A stretch of DNA of 7,086 nt from Deltaproteobacteria bacterium (lineage in GTDB: Bacteria > Desulfobacterota > GWC2-55-46 > DRQE01). The notes below the pieces were generated by a model, which searched no databases, had not been told where the DNA came from, and saw nothing but the letters and a program-made list of their open reading frames with translations. The stretch's first letter is position 1, and each line of letters starts with the position of its first letter. Where the stretch lies: positions 1 through 7,086 of the forward strand of contig DRQE01000093.1 in the NCBI GenBank assembly GCA_011371515.1, written 5' to 3'. This document shows positions 1 to 6,550 of this stretch, piece after piece. Made by a program: the position numbers and the translations under genes.

Positions 1-263
1 CAAAGAAGATGGTCGTCGAGTACGGCTTTGGTGAGATAATGAAGAACACCACCCTCGTGGAGCTGCAGGACTATGCGTTCACCTCTGGTAAAGATGTGAT
101 AGACGACATACAGCGCATAATAAACACCGTACAGGAAGAGACAGAGCACTGTATAGCAAGAAACCGTGAGGTGCTGGAAAAACTCGTATCAGAGCTCGAG
201 AAGAATGTACTCATAAATAGCGAGAGACTGCTTGAGTTCTTCAGAGAAAACCCCGTAAACTGA
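1..263 (+). CDS. FtsH-like AAA+ metallopeptidase (M41), C-terminal end only
   Basis: This is the last 86 residues of a protein that begins before the window; the frame is open from base 3 to the TGA at 261-263. It opens with KKMVVEYGFGE, which matches the 'ARxMVxxYGMS' segment after the protease active site in FtsH. It continues with an amphipathic helical pair (VIDDIQRIINTVQEE, then RNREVLEKLVSELEKN), like the FtsH segment in which 'RNRELLEKLAEALLEKETL' normally occurs. The family is an ATP-dependent zinc protease, usually membrane-anchored. The AAA+ core and HEXXH site lie outside the window, so activity cannot be judged. The gene sits 21 bases upstream of the DUF1257-like gene. Given the unusual neighbours it may be a specialised paralogue rather than the housekeeping FtsH; that is inference. 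Confidence 0.75.
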   Translation, partial: KKMVVEYGFGEIMKNTTLVELQDYAFTSGKDVIDDIQRIINTVQEETEHCIARNREVLEKLVSELEKNVLINSERLLEFFRENPVN

Positions 264-284
264 GAAAACAGGAGCACACAAGCC

Positions 285-623
285 ATGTCTTTCTTTACGG
301 TTGTAAGAACAGAGCTTAAAAACAAAGAGCTCCTAATAAAAGCCCTTGAAGAGCTGAAAGAAAGGGGCGAGATAACAGAATACGAGCTTCTGCCAGTAAA
401 GGACAAGATACAGGTAGACAGAGACGGCGACATTCTCACCCTTGTACTCGACGAGACAGGCTGCTACCAGATACAGGGCGATGCAAGGGTTGTATCACAG
501 TTTTCAAAGCGGCTCAAACAGATATATGCCTATGTGGGCATAAAGGAACATCTGCCGCTGGACTTCGAGATAGCCGAAGAGAAAGAAAGCGCAGGCTCCA
601 TATCAATCCTTCTTAAAGGCTGA
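285..623 (+). CDS. DUF1257/Ycf35-like small protein
   Basis: A 112-residue soluble protein with no signal peptide or membrane segment. The start is the ATG at 285, with AGGAG at 270-274, 10 bases upstream. The N-terminus (MSFFTVVRTELKNKELLIKAL) resembles the Ycf35/DUF1257 opening 'MSHFxxIKTxIxDxxxLxxAL'. The C-terminal half (FSKRLKQIYAYVGIK, then DFEIAEEKESAGSISILLKG) matches that family's 'FLxxxxQRYAYxx...GFxVxExxxxDGSIxLxLxR' pattern. The family is found in cyanobacteria and red-algal plastids and has no settled function. There is one Cys (C60), in an LDETGCYQIQGD segment. The assignment comes from remembered family patterns, not a search. The next gene's ribosome binding site overlaps this stop codon, which points to coupled translation with the DUF2997-like protein. 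Confidence 0.7.
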   Translation: MSFFTVVRTELKNKELLIKALEELKERGEITEYELLPVKDKIQVDRDGDILTLVLDETGCYQIQGDARVVSQFSKRLKQIYAYVGIKEHLPLDFEIAEEKESAGSISILLKG

Positions 624-628
624 AGGAG
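623..628 (+). promoter_or_regulatory. Strong ribosome binding site for the DUF2997-like gene
   Basis: AAGGAG lies 7 bases before the ATG at 636, and its first A is the last base of the preceding TGA (621-623). It is the best Shine-Dalgarno sequence in this cluster and supports the small 59-residue reading frame as a real, well-translated gene. Confidence 0.7.
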
Positions 629-635
629 ATGTGCC

Positions 636-815
636 ATGGATAGAGAAATAAAGATACGCATAAGACCCGATGGAAAGGTTGAGATAGATGCCAGCGTATT
701 CGAAGACTGCCGTGAGATTGCAGAACACCTGCAGCGGCTTATAGGTACGGTGGAGGTCTTTACCGTAAAGGAAGAGCTCGAAGGAGAAGAGAAGATAAAG
801 ATAGAAGAGCGGTAA
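636..815 (+). CDS. DUF2997-like small protein (59 aa)
   Basis: A 59-residue protein from ATG 636 to TAA 813-815. It opens MDREIKIRIRPDGKVEIDAS, matching the DUF2997 pattern of a short beta strand, a 'PDG' turn and a second strand. There follows a helix with a single Cys (C25, in FEDCREIAEHLQRLIG) that resembles the family's 'C...T..LE..LG' segment, and then a charged tail. DUF2997 proteins have no known function; as I recall, they are often encoded beside DUF1257 genes, and the order here fits. The protein is small enough to be a carrier, adaptor or modification substrate for the radical SAM protein encoded next, but that is speculation. The frame after the TAA stays open into the radical SAM gene. 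Confidence 0.7.
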   Translation: MDREIKIRIRPDGKVEIDASVFEDCREIAEHLQRLIGTVEVFTVKEELEGEEKIKIEER

Positions 816-864
816 GCCCGTCTTACAGGGGCCTGCGACCACTTGCTGAGCGTAGATGCCAGAC

Positions 865-868
865 AGGA
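865..868 (+). promoter_or_regulatory. Ribosome binding site favouring the GTG 876 start
   Basis: AGGA (followed by AA) is placed 7 bases before the GTG at 876. The upstream alternative, TTG 843, has only a GGGG run about 12 bases away. GTG 876 also gives an N-terminus of the length usual for NrdG-type proteins, about 19 residues before the 'GPG' turn. Confidence 0.5.
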
Positions 869-875
869 AAAAGCG

Positions 876-1445
876 GTGAAGAGGCTTTTAAATATACACT
901 CTGTTATAGCCTGTTCAAGGGTAAACGGGCCCGGTAGCCGACTGGTGGTATTCTTTCAGGGGTGTAAAAGAAGATGTCAAGGCTGCTTCAACCCTGAAAC
1001 CCACCCGATTAAAAGGGCAAACCTCTACACCCCAGAGGAGATATTCCATAAATACCTCAAAGAAGGCACAGAGGGTATCACCGTAAGCGGTGGCGAGCCC
1101 TTCCTTCAGCCCGAAGGACTTCTGGCACTCCTTAAAGAAGCCAGAAAGCAGGGGCTTTCAACGGTTGTGTATACAGGCTATAGATACGAGGAACTGCTAT
1201 CACTCAAAGAGACCCCTCTTATCTTCGAACACCTCGATGTGCTCGTGGACGGAGAGTTCAGGATGGAGGAGAAAGAAGAGAGTCTGCTTGCAAGGGGCTC
1301 AAAGAACCAGCGGCTCTTCTTTCTCAGCAGCCGCTACAGCCTTGAGGACTTCTACATGGACGGCAAAGTGGAGCTCATAATAAACCCCGACGGTACAGTC
1401 GTTACCACAGGGTTCGAGGCAATACAAAAAAATGAAACACCTTGA
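876..1445 (+). CDS. NrdG-like radical SAM / 4Fe-4S single-cluster protein
   Basis: A 189-residue protein from GTG 876; TTG 843 would add 11 residues. It carries the SAM-cluster motif CX3CX2C (C30, C34, C37 in FFQGCKRRCQGCFNPET), a preceding NGPGSR turn, and the SAM-binding ITVSGGEP motif (GGEP at about 72-75). These are the hallmarks of the short radical SAM activases NrdG and PflA, which bind a 4Fe-4S cluster and reductively cleave S-adenosylmethionine. True NrdG activates anaerobic ribonucleotide reductase, but no nrdD is visible here, and the neighbours (DUF2997, DUF1257, FtsH-like, Hsp70) point to another substrate. The C-terminal part (MDGKVELIINPDGTVVTTGF) is beta-rich. The gene ends 14 bases inside the Hsp70 gene, so the two are probably translationally coupled. 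A generic name is safer than nrdG. Confidence 0.85.
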   Translation: MKRLLNIHSVIACSRVNGPGSRLVVFFQGCKRRCQGCFNPETHPIKRANLYTPEEIFHKYLKEGTEGITVSGGEPFLQPEGLLALLKEARKQGLSTVVYTGYRYEELLSLKETPLIFEHLDVLVDGEFRMEEKEESLLARGSKNQRLFFLSSRYSLEDFYMDGKVELIINPDGTVVTTGFEAIQKNETP

Positions 1446-4176
1446 AGAGATACTTTCAACAGCAGAACTTTCTGCAAGGGAGAAGGGTAAAGCCATCTTA
1501 AAGTTTCTCTCAACCCCTGAGGCAGGCTCTCCCGATATGGATTCCTATCAGCAGGCTTTCGAGTTCATAAAGGGTATGGATAATCCTGCTGAAAAGCGGG
1601 CAGTACTGACAGAGTTTGTGGAAACACTGCCTTCCTGCGAGGAGTTTCTCCCGCTCTGGGAGGATACAGTTGATGAGGCAATAAAGAGCATACACCTTCT
1701 CGAAGAGCCTGTACACATGAAGTCTTCACTGCTTCGTATAGCAGAGAAGGTGCCACAGAACCCTGTATTTCTGCCGCTCTATACGAGGCTTATGCGTCAG
1801 GCGATAGATGCCTCAGACAAGATAGAAGATACCTTCATAAGAAGATATTCTCTTACAGAGATTGCAAAAAAGCTCAAAGAGAGGGGTATGCAGGAACTCT
1901 CTCTTCATGCAATAAAGGTTGCCCTCGGGCTTGCAGAGGGGGCGGGCTACAAAAAGTACTCCCTTACAGAGATTGCAGGGGAACTGCCCACCACATGCGA
2001 TGACGAGTTCTACCGTAACAGGACCTTCCTTGGCATAGTGCTGGGTCTACCCCTTACAGAAAGATTCCTTGAGCTATACAAAAAGGGTATAGACATTGCC
2101 ATACAGGCATCCCTTCTAATAGAAGAGCCCTATTACACAAAGTATGCCCTCTTCTTCATAGCAAAACGGCTTCCAGAGGGTGAGGAGTTTTTGCCAATCT
2201 ACAAGCGCTGTCTTGAAGAGGCACTCAAGGCCTCACTCAAGATTAACGATACCTTCGCACGGGGCAGAGCCCTTCTGGACATACTGAAAGAGCTGCCACA
2301 AAAGGAGGAATTCTCAGAGCTATTTATAAGCACCGTTGAGAACCTTCTACCGCTCTTTTCTCTTAAAGGCAAAATAGAAGACATAGATGTCATGGATGTG
2401 GTGGACTTCATAATAGTTGCAGAAGAAAAGAGGATGAAGGAATCGAAGAAACGGCGCTACACCCGTGAGCGTTACGCAGAGCTTTTCTCTGCAGAGCTTA
2501 AAAGAAGGCTCAAGGAGCTTAACGACATAAGGCTTGTTGAACTTCTCAAACCATACAGCCATGTGTGGGTAAGGCCCGTGGTGCTGAGGGATACGGTAAA
2601 GAAGGTCCTTGAGCACTTCGAGGCACTGAAGAGCCGTTACCACGGAAGGGAAATCGAACGCCCGCTTTTCATAAAGGAGGAGTATCCAGAGCTTGACAGG
2701 GAGACCCACGCAGCACCACGCCCGCTGGAGGAAAAGGAGGTCATCGCCATAGATCTGGGTGCCACCAACACAGTGGTGATGCGAAAGAAAGACGACGAAC
2801 CACCACGATTCAGCCATTTTGACGGCATATCGAGAGACTATGGCAACATACCCATAGTGCCAACCCTGATAGACCCGAGAACCCTCTCCATAGGCACGGC
2901 GGTAGAGGAAGGGGCAGGGATAAACATAAAGAAACTTCTGCTTCAGGGTAGCTCACAGGGCCATGAGCTTATGGAGAAGTATCTATCCACACTTTTAAGG
3001 CACATAAGGGGCGAACTTTCAGGCGGTGGGCTTCTCTCGTTATTCAAGAAATCTGCAAAGGTCTATGTAACGGTGCCTGTTGGTTTTGAGGGTTATAGGA
3101 GAACGCTCAAAGCCATACTCGACAGGGTGGCAAAGGGCCTTTCGGTGGAGCTTGTGGAAGAGCCCCTTGCAGCAAGCATAGGCTACCAGATAGCAGACAA
3201 GAATGACCGTATGGTTATGGTCATAGACTTCGGTGGCTGCACCCTTGATGTGATGGTCATGCGTATAAACATAGACGGTGTGCATGTGGTGGCAAAGCCT
3301 GATAGAGCGAAACTTCTGGGCGGTAGAGACATAGACCGCTGGCTTGCAGAATACCTTCTTGAAAGGCTGAACATGAAGGGCAAAGACCCTGCCCCACTTC
3401 TTGACACGGCAGAGGCAATAAAGATAGCCCTTTCTGACAGCAAAAGTGTGCCCTTCCACTGGGACGGAAGAAAGGTCTGTGACATAACACGGGACGAGTT
3501 CGAAAAGGTCCTTGCAAGGCATCACTTCTACGAATCTGTGGATAGGGCAATATCTTATGTGCTGAAGAAGGCAAAAAAGATCGGGGTTCACCCCTCGATG
3601 ATAGAGGCAGTACTGCTTACAGGTGGCTCCTCACAGATACCGTCTTTCAGGGAAAAGATAGCCTATCTCTTCCCCTCACTCAGTGATAAGAACGCCATAT
3701 ACGATCACAGCCCGCTTACAGCCGTTGCAGAGGGCGCCCTCATGTATGGCTCACGCCACATAATAGACAGACATCTTGCTATGGCATACGCCCTTAAATA
3801 CACCATAAAGGGCACAGACGAGAAAGACCACTCCTACGAGATAGTGCTCGAAAAGGGTGAACCACTGCCACTTGAGAAGACCTTCTACATAAGACCTGCA
3901 AAAACCCTCGGCGTGCAGAGAGAACTCTTCCTTGAGCTGTTCGAGATACCAGACCACCTTATAACCCGCAGATGGGTAAGAGAAGGTGAGATGGAGTTTA
4001 TAAAGCAGAGCCTCAAACAGTCTGAAAATGTGGAGCTCAGGGGCTTTCGGGTAATAACACTGCCTGTAGATGAAAAAGAAAAACAGGTCTCGGTAACACT
4101 CTGTGTTGAGAAGGACGGCACACTTAAGATAAGATACAGGGGCAGAGCCATAGAAACCCCTGTAAGACTTCAATAA
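1432..4176 (+). CDS. Hsp70-like ATPase with N-terminal helical repeats and no lid
   Basis: A 914-residue protein in three parts. Residues 1-330 are helical, with about six 41-residue repeats. A very basic stretch (about 333-365) leads into a linker. Residues 436-780 are an Hsp70 nucleotide-binding domain: phosphate-1 loop DLGATNT (441-447), phosphate-2 loop DFGGCTLD (599-606), adenosine loop LLTGGSSQIP (728-737), EEPLAASIGY (576-585) and LLGGRDID (628-635). By motif alignment, E577 and K500 correspond to DnaK E171 and K70, so the catalytic residues look intact. Residues 780-914 are beta-rich (EKGEPLPLEKTF, then KDGTLKIRYRG), like an Hsp70 substrate domain but without the C-terminal helical lid. 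Two loop residues are unusual: A444 where DnaK has Thr, and C603 where DnaK has Gly. The start overlaps the radical SAM gene, with a weak GAGG 12 bases upstream. No DnaJ or GrpE partner is visible. Confidence 0.88.
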   Translation: MKHLEEILSTAELSAREKGKAILKFLSTPEAGSPDMDSYQQAFEFIKGMDNPAEKRAVLTEFVETLPSCEEFLPLWEDTVDEAIKSIHLLEEPVHMKSSLLRIAEKVPQNPVFLPLYTRLMRQAIDASDKIEDTFIRRYSLTEIAKKLKERGMQELSLHAIKVALGLAEGAGYKKYSLTEIAGELPTTCDDEFYRNRTFLGIVLGLPLTERFLELYKKGIDIAIQASLLIEEPYYTKYALFFIAKRLPEGEEFLPIYKRCLEEALKASLKINDTFARGRALLDILKELPQKEEFSELFISTVENLLPLFSLKGKIEDIDVMDVVDFIIVAEEKRMKESKKRRYTRERYAELFSAELKRRLKELNDIRLVELLKPYSHVWVRPVVLRDTVKKVLEHFEALKSRYHGREIERPLFIKEEYPELDRETHAAPRPLEEKEVIAIDLGATNTVVMRKKDDEPPRFSHFDGISRDYGNIPIVPTLIDPRTLSIGTAVEEGAGINIKKLLLQGSSQGHELMEKYLSTLLRHIRGELSGGGLLSLFKKSAKVYVTVPVGFEGYRRTLKAILDRVAKGLSVELVEEPLAASIGYQIADKNDRMVMVIDFGGCTLDVMVMRINIDGVHVVAKPDRAKLLGGRDIDRWLAEYLLERLNMKGKDPAPLLDTAEAIKIALSDSKSVPFHWDGRKVCDITRDEFEKVLARHHFYESVDRAISYVLKKAKKIGVHPSMIEAVLLTGGSSQIPSFREKIAYLFPSLSDKNAIYDHSPLTAVAEGALMYGSRHIIDRHLAMAYALKYTIKGTDEKDHSYEIVLEKGEPLPLEKTFYIRPAKTLGVQRELFLELFEIPDHLITRRWVREGEMEFIKQSLKQSENVELRGFRVITLPVDEKEKQVSVTLCVEKDGTLKIRYRGRAIETPVRLQ
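1549..2337 (+). repeat. About six 41-residue helical repeats in the Hsp70-like protein
   Basis: Residues 40-80, 81-121, 122-161, 162-220 (a longer, irregular unit), 221-261 and 262-302 align by eye to one unit: A(I/L)xAxxxIxDxxxxxxxLxxIAKxLPxxxEFLPLYxxxx. Clear examples are EEPYYTKYALFFIAKRLPEG and IEDTFIRRYSLTEIAKKL. The two YSLTEIA copies are also nearly identical in DNA (from 1846 and from 1957), which suggests fairly recent internal duplication. The pattern looks like paired alpha-helices (TPR/HEAT-type solenoid), probably a binding platform. I cannot assign it to a named repeat family. Confidence 0.65.
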
Positions 4177-4183
4177 AAATGGG

Positions 4184-4211
4184 TTGCTACATCTTGCATT
4201 TAATCTATATA
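4184..4211 (+). promoter_or_regulatory. Candidate promoter before the zinc-ribbon gene
   Basis: TTGCTA (4184-4189) and TATATA (4206-4211) are 16 bases apart in the spacer after the Hsp70 gene, giving a weak sigma-70-like match. The spacer is clearly more AT-rich than its surroundings, as expected for a promoter. No convincing terminator for the upstream operon was seen, so read-through is possible. Confidence 0.3.
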
Positions 4212-4223
4212 TGTGATAGATTA
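4201..4223. repeat. Perfect 8-bp inverted repeat, 7-base loop
   Basis: TAATCTAT (4201-4208) and ATAGATTA (4216-4223) are exact reverse complements. The arms are AT-rich and no T-run follows, so this is a poor rho-independent terminator. It overlaps the candidate -10 region and could be an operator for a dimeric regulator. It could also be chance in AT-rich sequence. Confidence 0.4.
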
Positions 4224-4245
4224 TTTCAGGTCTTCAATATCCTTC

Positions 4246-4251
4246 GGGAGG
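4246..4251 (+). promoter_or_regulatory. Strong ribosome binding site fixing a TTG start
   Basis: GGGAGG stands 7 bases before TTG 4259. Together with the conserved zinc-ribbon opening MIIQCENCG, which begins exactly there, it makes the TTG start secure. Confidence 0.8.
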
Positions 4252-4258
4252 TAGGATT

Positions 4259-5767
4259 TTGATAATCCAGTGTGAAAACTGTGGCACAAAGTACCAGCTT
4301 GACGACTCAAAGATAGGAGATAAGGGTGCAAAGGTAAGATGCTCACGATGTAAGCATGTGTTCGTTGTAAAGAAGGAAGAACCAACAGTAGAAGAAAGAC
4401 CAGCAGAAACACCAGCCACAGAGCCCACACAGGAGACCACAGAAGCCCCCCCTACCACTTCTGAAGAAGGCTTTACCACAGAGGAATCATTCACAAAAGA
4501 AGAGTTCAAAGAAGAGGAAGAGGTCTCTTTCAGCGGATTTGAGGAGAAAGAGGCAGAGACCCAGTGGTCATTAGAAGAGGAAGAAGCCAAAGGGGAAGAG
4601 CCTGCTACCGAGCCCTCTGCAGAGGAAGACCTTCAGGCGGCATGGCAAGAGGCTCTTAAAGAGCAGGCCGCTGGTTCCACAGAGACGGCTGAAGCCGAGC
4701 AGAAGGTGGAAGAGGAACCCTCATGGGAAGAGGCACTGAGGGAACAGGCTGAAGCATCTTTAGAAGAGGCTGCAGAGCCTGAAGAAAAGGCAGAAGAAGA
4801 GGCTCCATCATGGGAGGAGGCATTCAAAGAACAGGAAGCAGGTGAGCCGTCCTCAAGCCTCGAAGAAGAGAAGCCTCCATCAGAGGAAGAGGAAGAGGAA
4901 GAGGAAGAGACAGAGACAGGCGAACAAGAGCCCTCCTCTTTCAGCCTCGAAGAAGAACCGGCACCAGAAGAGGAAAAGGCAGAAGAGCCCTCATGGGAAG
5001 AGGCATTTAAAGAAGAGAAGGAAGCAGAAGAAGCTTCTTTAAGTACAAAGGAAACGCCCCAAGAAGAACCGGAAGAGACCACGGCAACCACAGAAGAGCC
5101 CCCAGCAACCGAAGAGGTGGCAGAGGAAGAACCCCAGCCCTCTGAGGCTGAAGAGGAGAAACCAGAAGAGGCTGCAGCAGAGGAGCCAGCCAAAGAGGAG
5201 AAGACTGAAGAGGAGAAAGCCGAAGAAGAGGCTAAAAAAGAAGAACCTTCGGAGGAGCCACAGCCTCAACCAGCAGAGGAGAAAAAGGCACCGAAAAGAA
5301 GGCTACCCATACTGCTTCTTCTCGTGGTGCTTCTATACGGTGGCGGAGCAATACTATACTTCAGTGGAGCACTGCCGTCCATACTCGGCATTCCACCATC
5401 GGCAAGTGCCACCCCGAGCCTTGAGATAGAACGCCTCAAGGGTGTGTTTGTTGAGAACAGGAACATAGGCACCGTCTTTGCCCTTGAAGGAAGAATAAAG
5501 AATCTCCGTGAGGAATCCCAGCGGGTAAGGCTTGTAAGGGGTATACTCTACAACAGAGAGGGTAAGCCCATAGCAACAAAGGTTACCTCACCGGGAAAGA
5601 TAGTCTCACGGGAGGAGCTAAAAACCCTCTCCAAGAAGGAGCTTACCAAACACTTTAAGGGACAGAAGACAAGCCTCATACCACCGAGGGGTATCATACC
5701 TGTTATGGTGGTATTCACAGATGTGCCAGATGGGGTATACCACGCAGAGCTTGAGGTAATACCCTGA
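4259..5767 (+). CDS. Zinc-ribbon, Glu-rich, single-pass membrane protein with DUF3426-like domain
   Basis: A 502-residue protein. Residues 1-37 form an MJ0042-type zinc ribbon with CxxC pairs C5/C8 and C28/C31. Residues 40-345 are a very acidic, Pro/Ala/Glu-rich and surely disordered linker containing four SWEEA-type repeats. A basic APKRR stop (344-348) precedes one membrane helix (about 349-370). Residues 387-502 resemble DUF3426: GRIKNLREESQRVRLVRGIL, then the 'SREELKTLSKKEL' and 'IPPRGIIPVMVVFTDVP' segments typical of that domain. The likely topology is zinc ribbon and linker in the cytoplasm and DUF3426 in the periplasm. Such proteins are common in Desulfobacterota and related phyla, and their role is unknown. 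A gap of 30 bases separates it from the next gene, so the two are probably co-transcribed. The linker is much longer than is usual for the family (from memory). Confidence 0.85.
   Translation: MIIQCENCGTKYQLDDSKIGDKGAKVRCSRCKHVFVVKKEEPTVEERPAETPATEPTQETTEAPPTTSEEGFTTEESFTKEEFKEEEEVSFSGFEEKEAETQWSLEEEEAKGEEPATEPSAEEDLQAAWQEALKEQAAGSTETAEAEQKVEEEPSWEEALREQAEASLEEAAEPEEKAEEEAPSWEEAFKEQEAGEPSSSLEEEKPPSEEEEEEEEETETGEQEPSSFSLEEEPAPEEEKAEEPSWEEAFKEEKEAEEASLSTKETPQEEPEETTATTEEPPATEEVAEEEPQPSEAEEEKPEEAAAEEPAKEEKTEEEKAEEEAKKEEPSEEPQPQPAEEKKAPKRRLPILLLLVVLLYGGGAILYFSGALPSILGIPPSASATPSLEIERLKGVFVENRNIGTVFALEGRIKNLREESQRVRLVRGILYNREGKPIATKVTSPGKIVSREELKTLSKKELTKHFKGQKTSLIPPRGIIPVMVVFTDVPDGVYHAELEVIP
4637..5017 (+). 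repeat. Four dispersed (P)SWEEA(L/F)KEQ motifs in the acidic linker
   Basis: AAWQEALKEQ (residues 127-136), PSWEEALREQ (154-163), PSWEEAFKEQ (183-192) and PSWEEAFKEE (244-253) recur at intervals of 27, 29 and 61 residues. Each is a short amphipathic helix with one Trp in an otherwise Glu/Ala/Pro desert. Such isolated conserved motifs usually act as short binding elements. Confidence 0.75.
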
Positions 5768-5797
5768 GGCACAAAAAAGCGGGACCCTTCCTGAAAG

Positions 5798-6550
5798 ATG
5801 CAGGATGTAGAGAGAATAGTAGATTCCCTCCTTAAAGAAGTCCTCACACTTCCTGAAAAAAAGATGCAGATTGACCGTATAAAGCGAAGGCTCTCTCTTA
5901 AGAGCCCTGAAGAGGTAGCACGCATACTGGAAAGGCTCTACGGGATGGACTCCTCCATAGAAGGGGTGAGAAGACTCAAGTCAATATTCGTGGATCCAGA
6001 TAGCCTTATGGAAGTTCTGGGTGAGGTAAAGTACAGGCTCACCTATCTTTCGGCTGTTGAGCTGGGTATAAAGAGAATAGCCCATCTTTTCACCAACCTG
6101 CCACCACATAAGAAAGGCATACGGGGTTATTCCACAGAGGAAGAAGCAAAGATGGAGCTCATAACCCTTGGAGAAAGGCGTGCCCTTGCAAAGCGAAACG
6201 ACAAGGACACGATAGACCGCCTCCTTTCAGACCCTGACCCGATGGTAATAAGAAACCTTCTGTCCAACCCGCGCGTAACAGAGGCAGAGGTGGTAAAGAT
6301 TGCATCAAAGAGGCCAAACTCTGCGGAAATACTCAAACTGGTTGCCACACACCAGAAGTGGTCCAGAAGGTATCCGGTGATAAAGGCTATTGTGCTGAAC
6401 CCCTATCCCCCGCCACGAATTGCCACGGGGCTTCTTGAGTTTCTTCTGGCGCAGGACCTTAAGGCTGTGTCAGAAGACAGAACGCTCCATCCACAGGTCA
6501 AGATGTGTGCAAGCCAGCTTCTTAAAGAGAAAGAAGGTGGCAGGCTTTAG
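5798..6550 (+). CDS. Helical protein with LRV/HEAT-like repeats, function unknown
   Basis: A 250-residue soluble, all-helical protein with no signal peptide. The ATG at 5798 is the first start after an in-frame TGA (5792-5794); its ribosome binding site is weak (GAAAG). The N-terminal half is charged and helical. Residues about 128-215 show leucine-rich-variant-like units: [38 protein letters not shown], and [19 protein letters not shown]. The 'DPDPxVxxxLxxNPxxTExxVxxIA' pattern is that of LRV-type alpha repeats. I recall similar uncharacterised proteins in Geobacter-like bacteria but cannot confirm this here. The gene follows the zinc-ribbon/DUF3426 gene by 30 bases and probably shares its transcript. 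It ends in TAG, overlapping the end of tatA on the other strand. Confidence 0.75.
   Translation: MQDVERIVDSLLKEVLTLPEKKMQIDRIKRRLSLKSPEEVARILERLYGMDSSIEGVRRLKSIFVDPDSLMEVLGEVKYRLTYLSAVELGIKRIAHLFTNLPPHKKGIRGYSTEEEAKMELITLGERRALAKRNDKDTIDRLLSDPDPMVIRNLLSNPRVTEAEVVKIASKRPNSAEILKLVATHQKWSRRYPVIKAIVLNPYPPPRIATGLLEFLLAQDLKAVSEDRTLHPQVKMCASQLLKEKEGGRL

Noticed and set aside
843..875. TTG 843 as the radical SAM start
   Set aside because: It has a poorer ribosome binding site than GTG 876 and adds residues before the usual NrdG-type N-terminus; it is not fully excluded.
2347..2817. Minus-strand frames within the Hsp70 gene
   Set aside because: These overlap clear Hsp70-protein coding and show no coherent domain; they are frame shadows.
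4201..4223. The inverted repeat as a rho-independent terminator
   Set aside because: The stem is AT-rich and no T-run follows it.
4633..5193. Long serine-rich minus-strand frame
   Set aside because: It is the antisense of GAA/GAG-rich codons in the acidic linker and has no recognisable domain.
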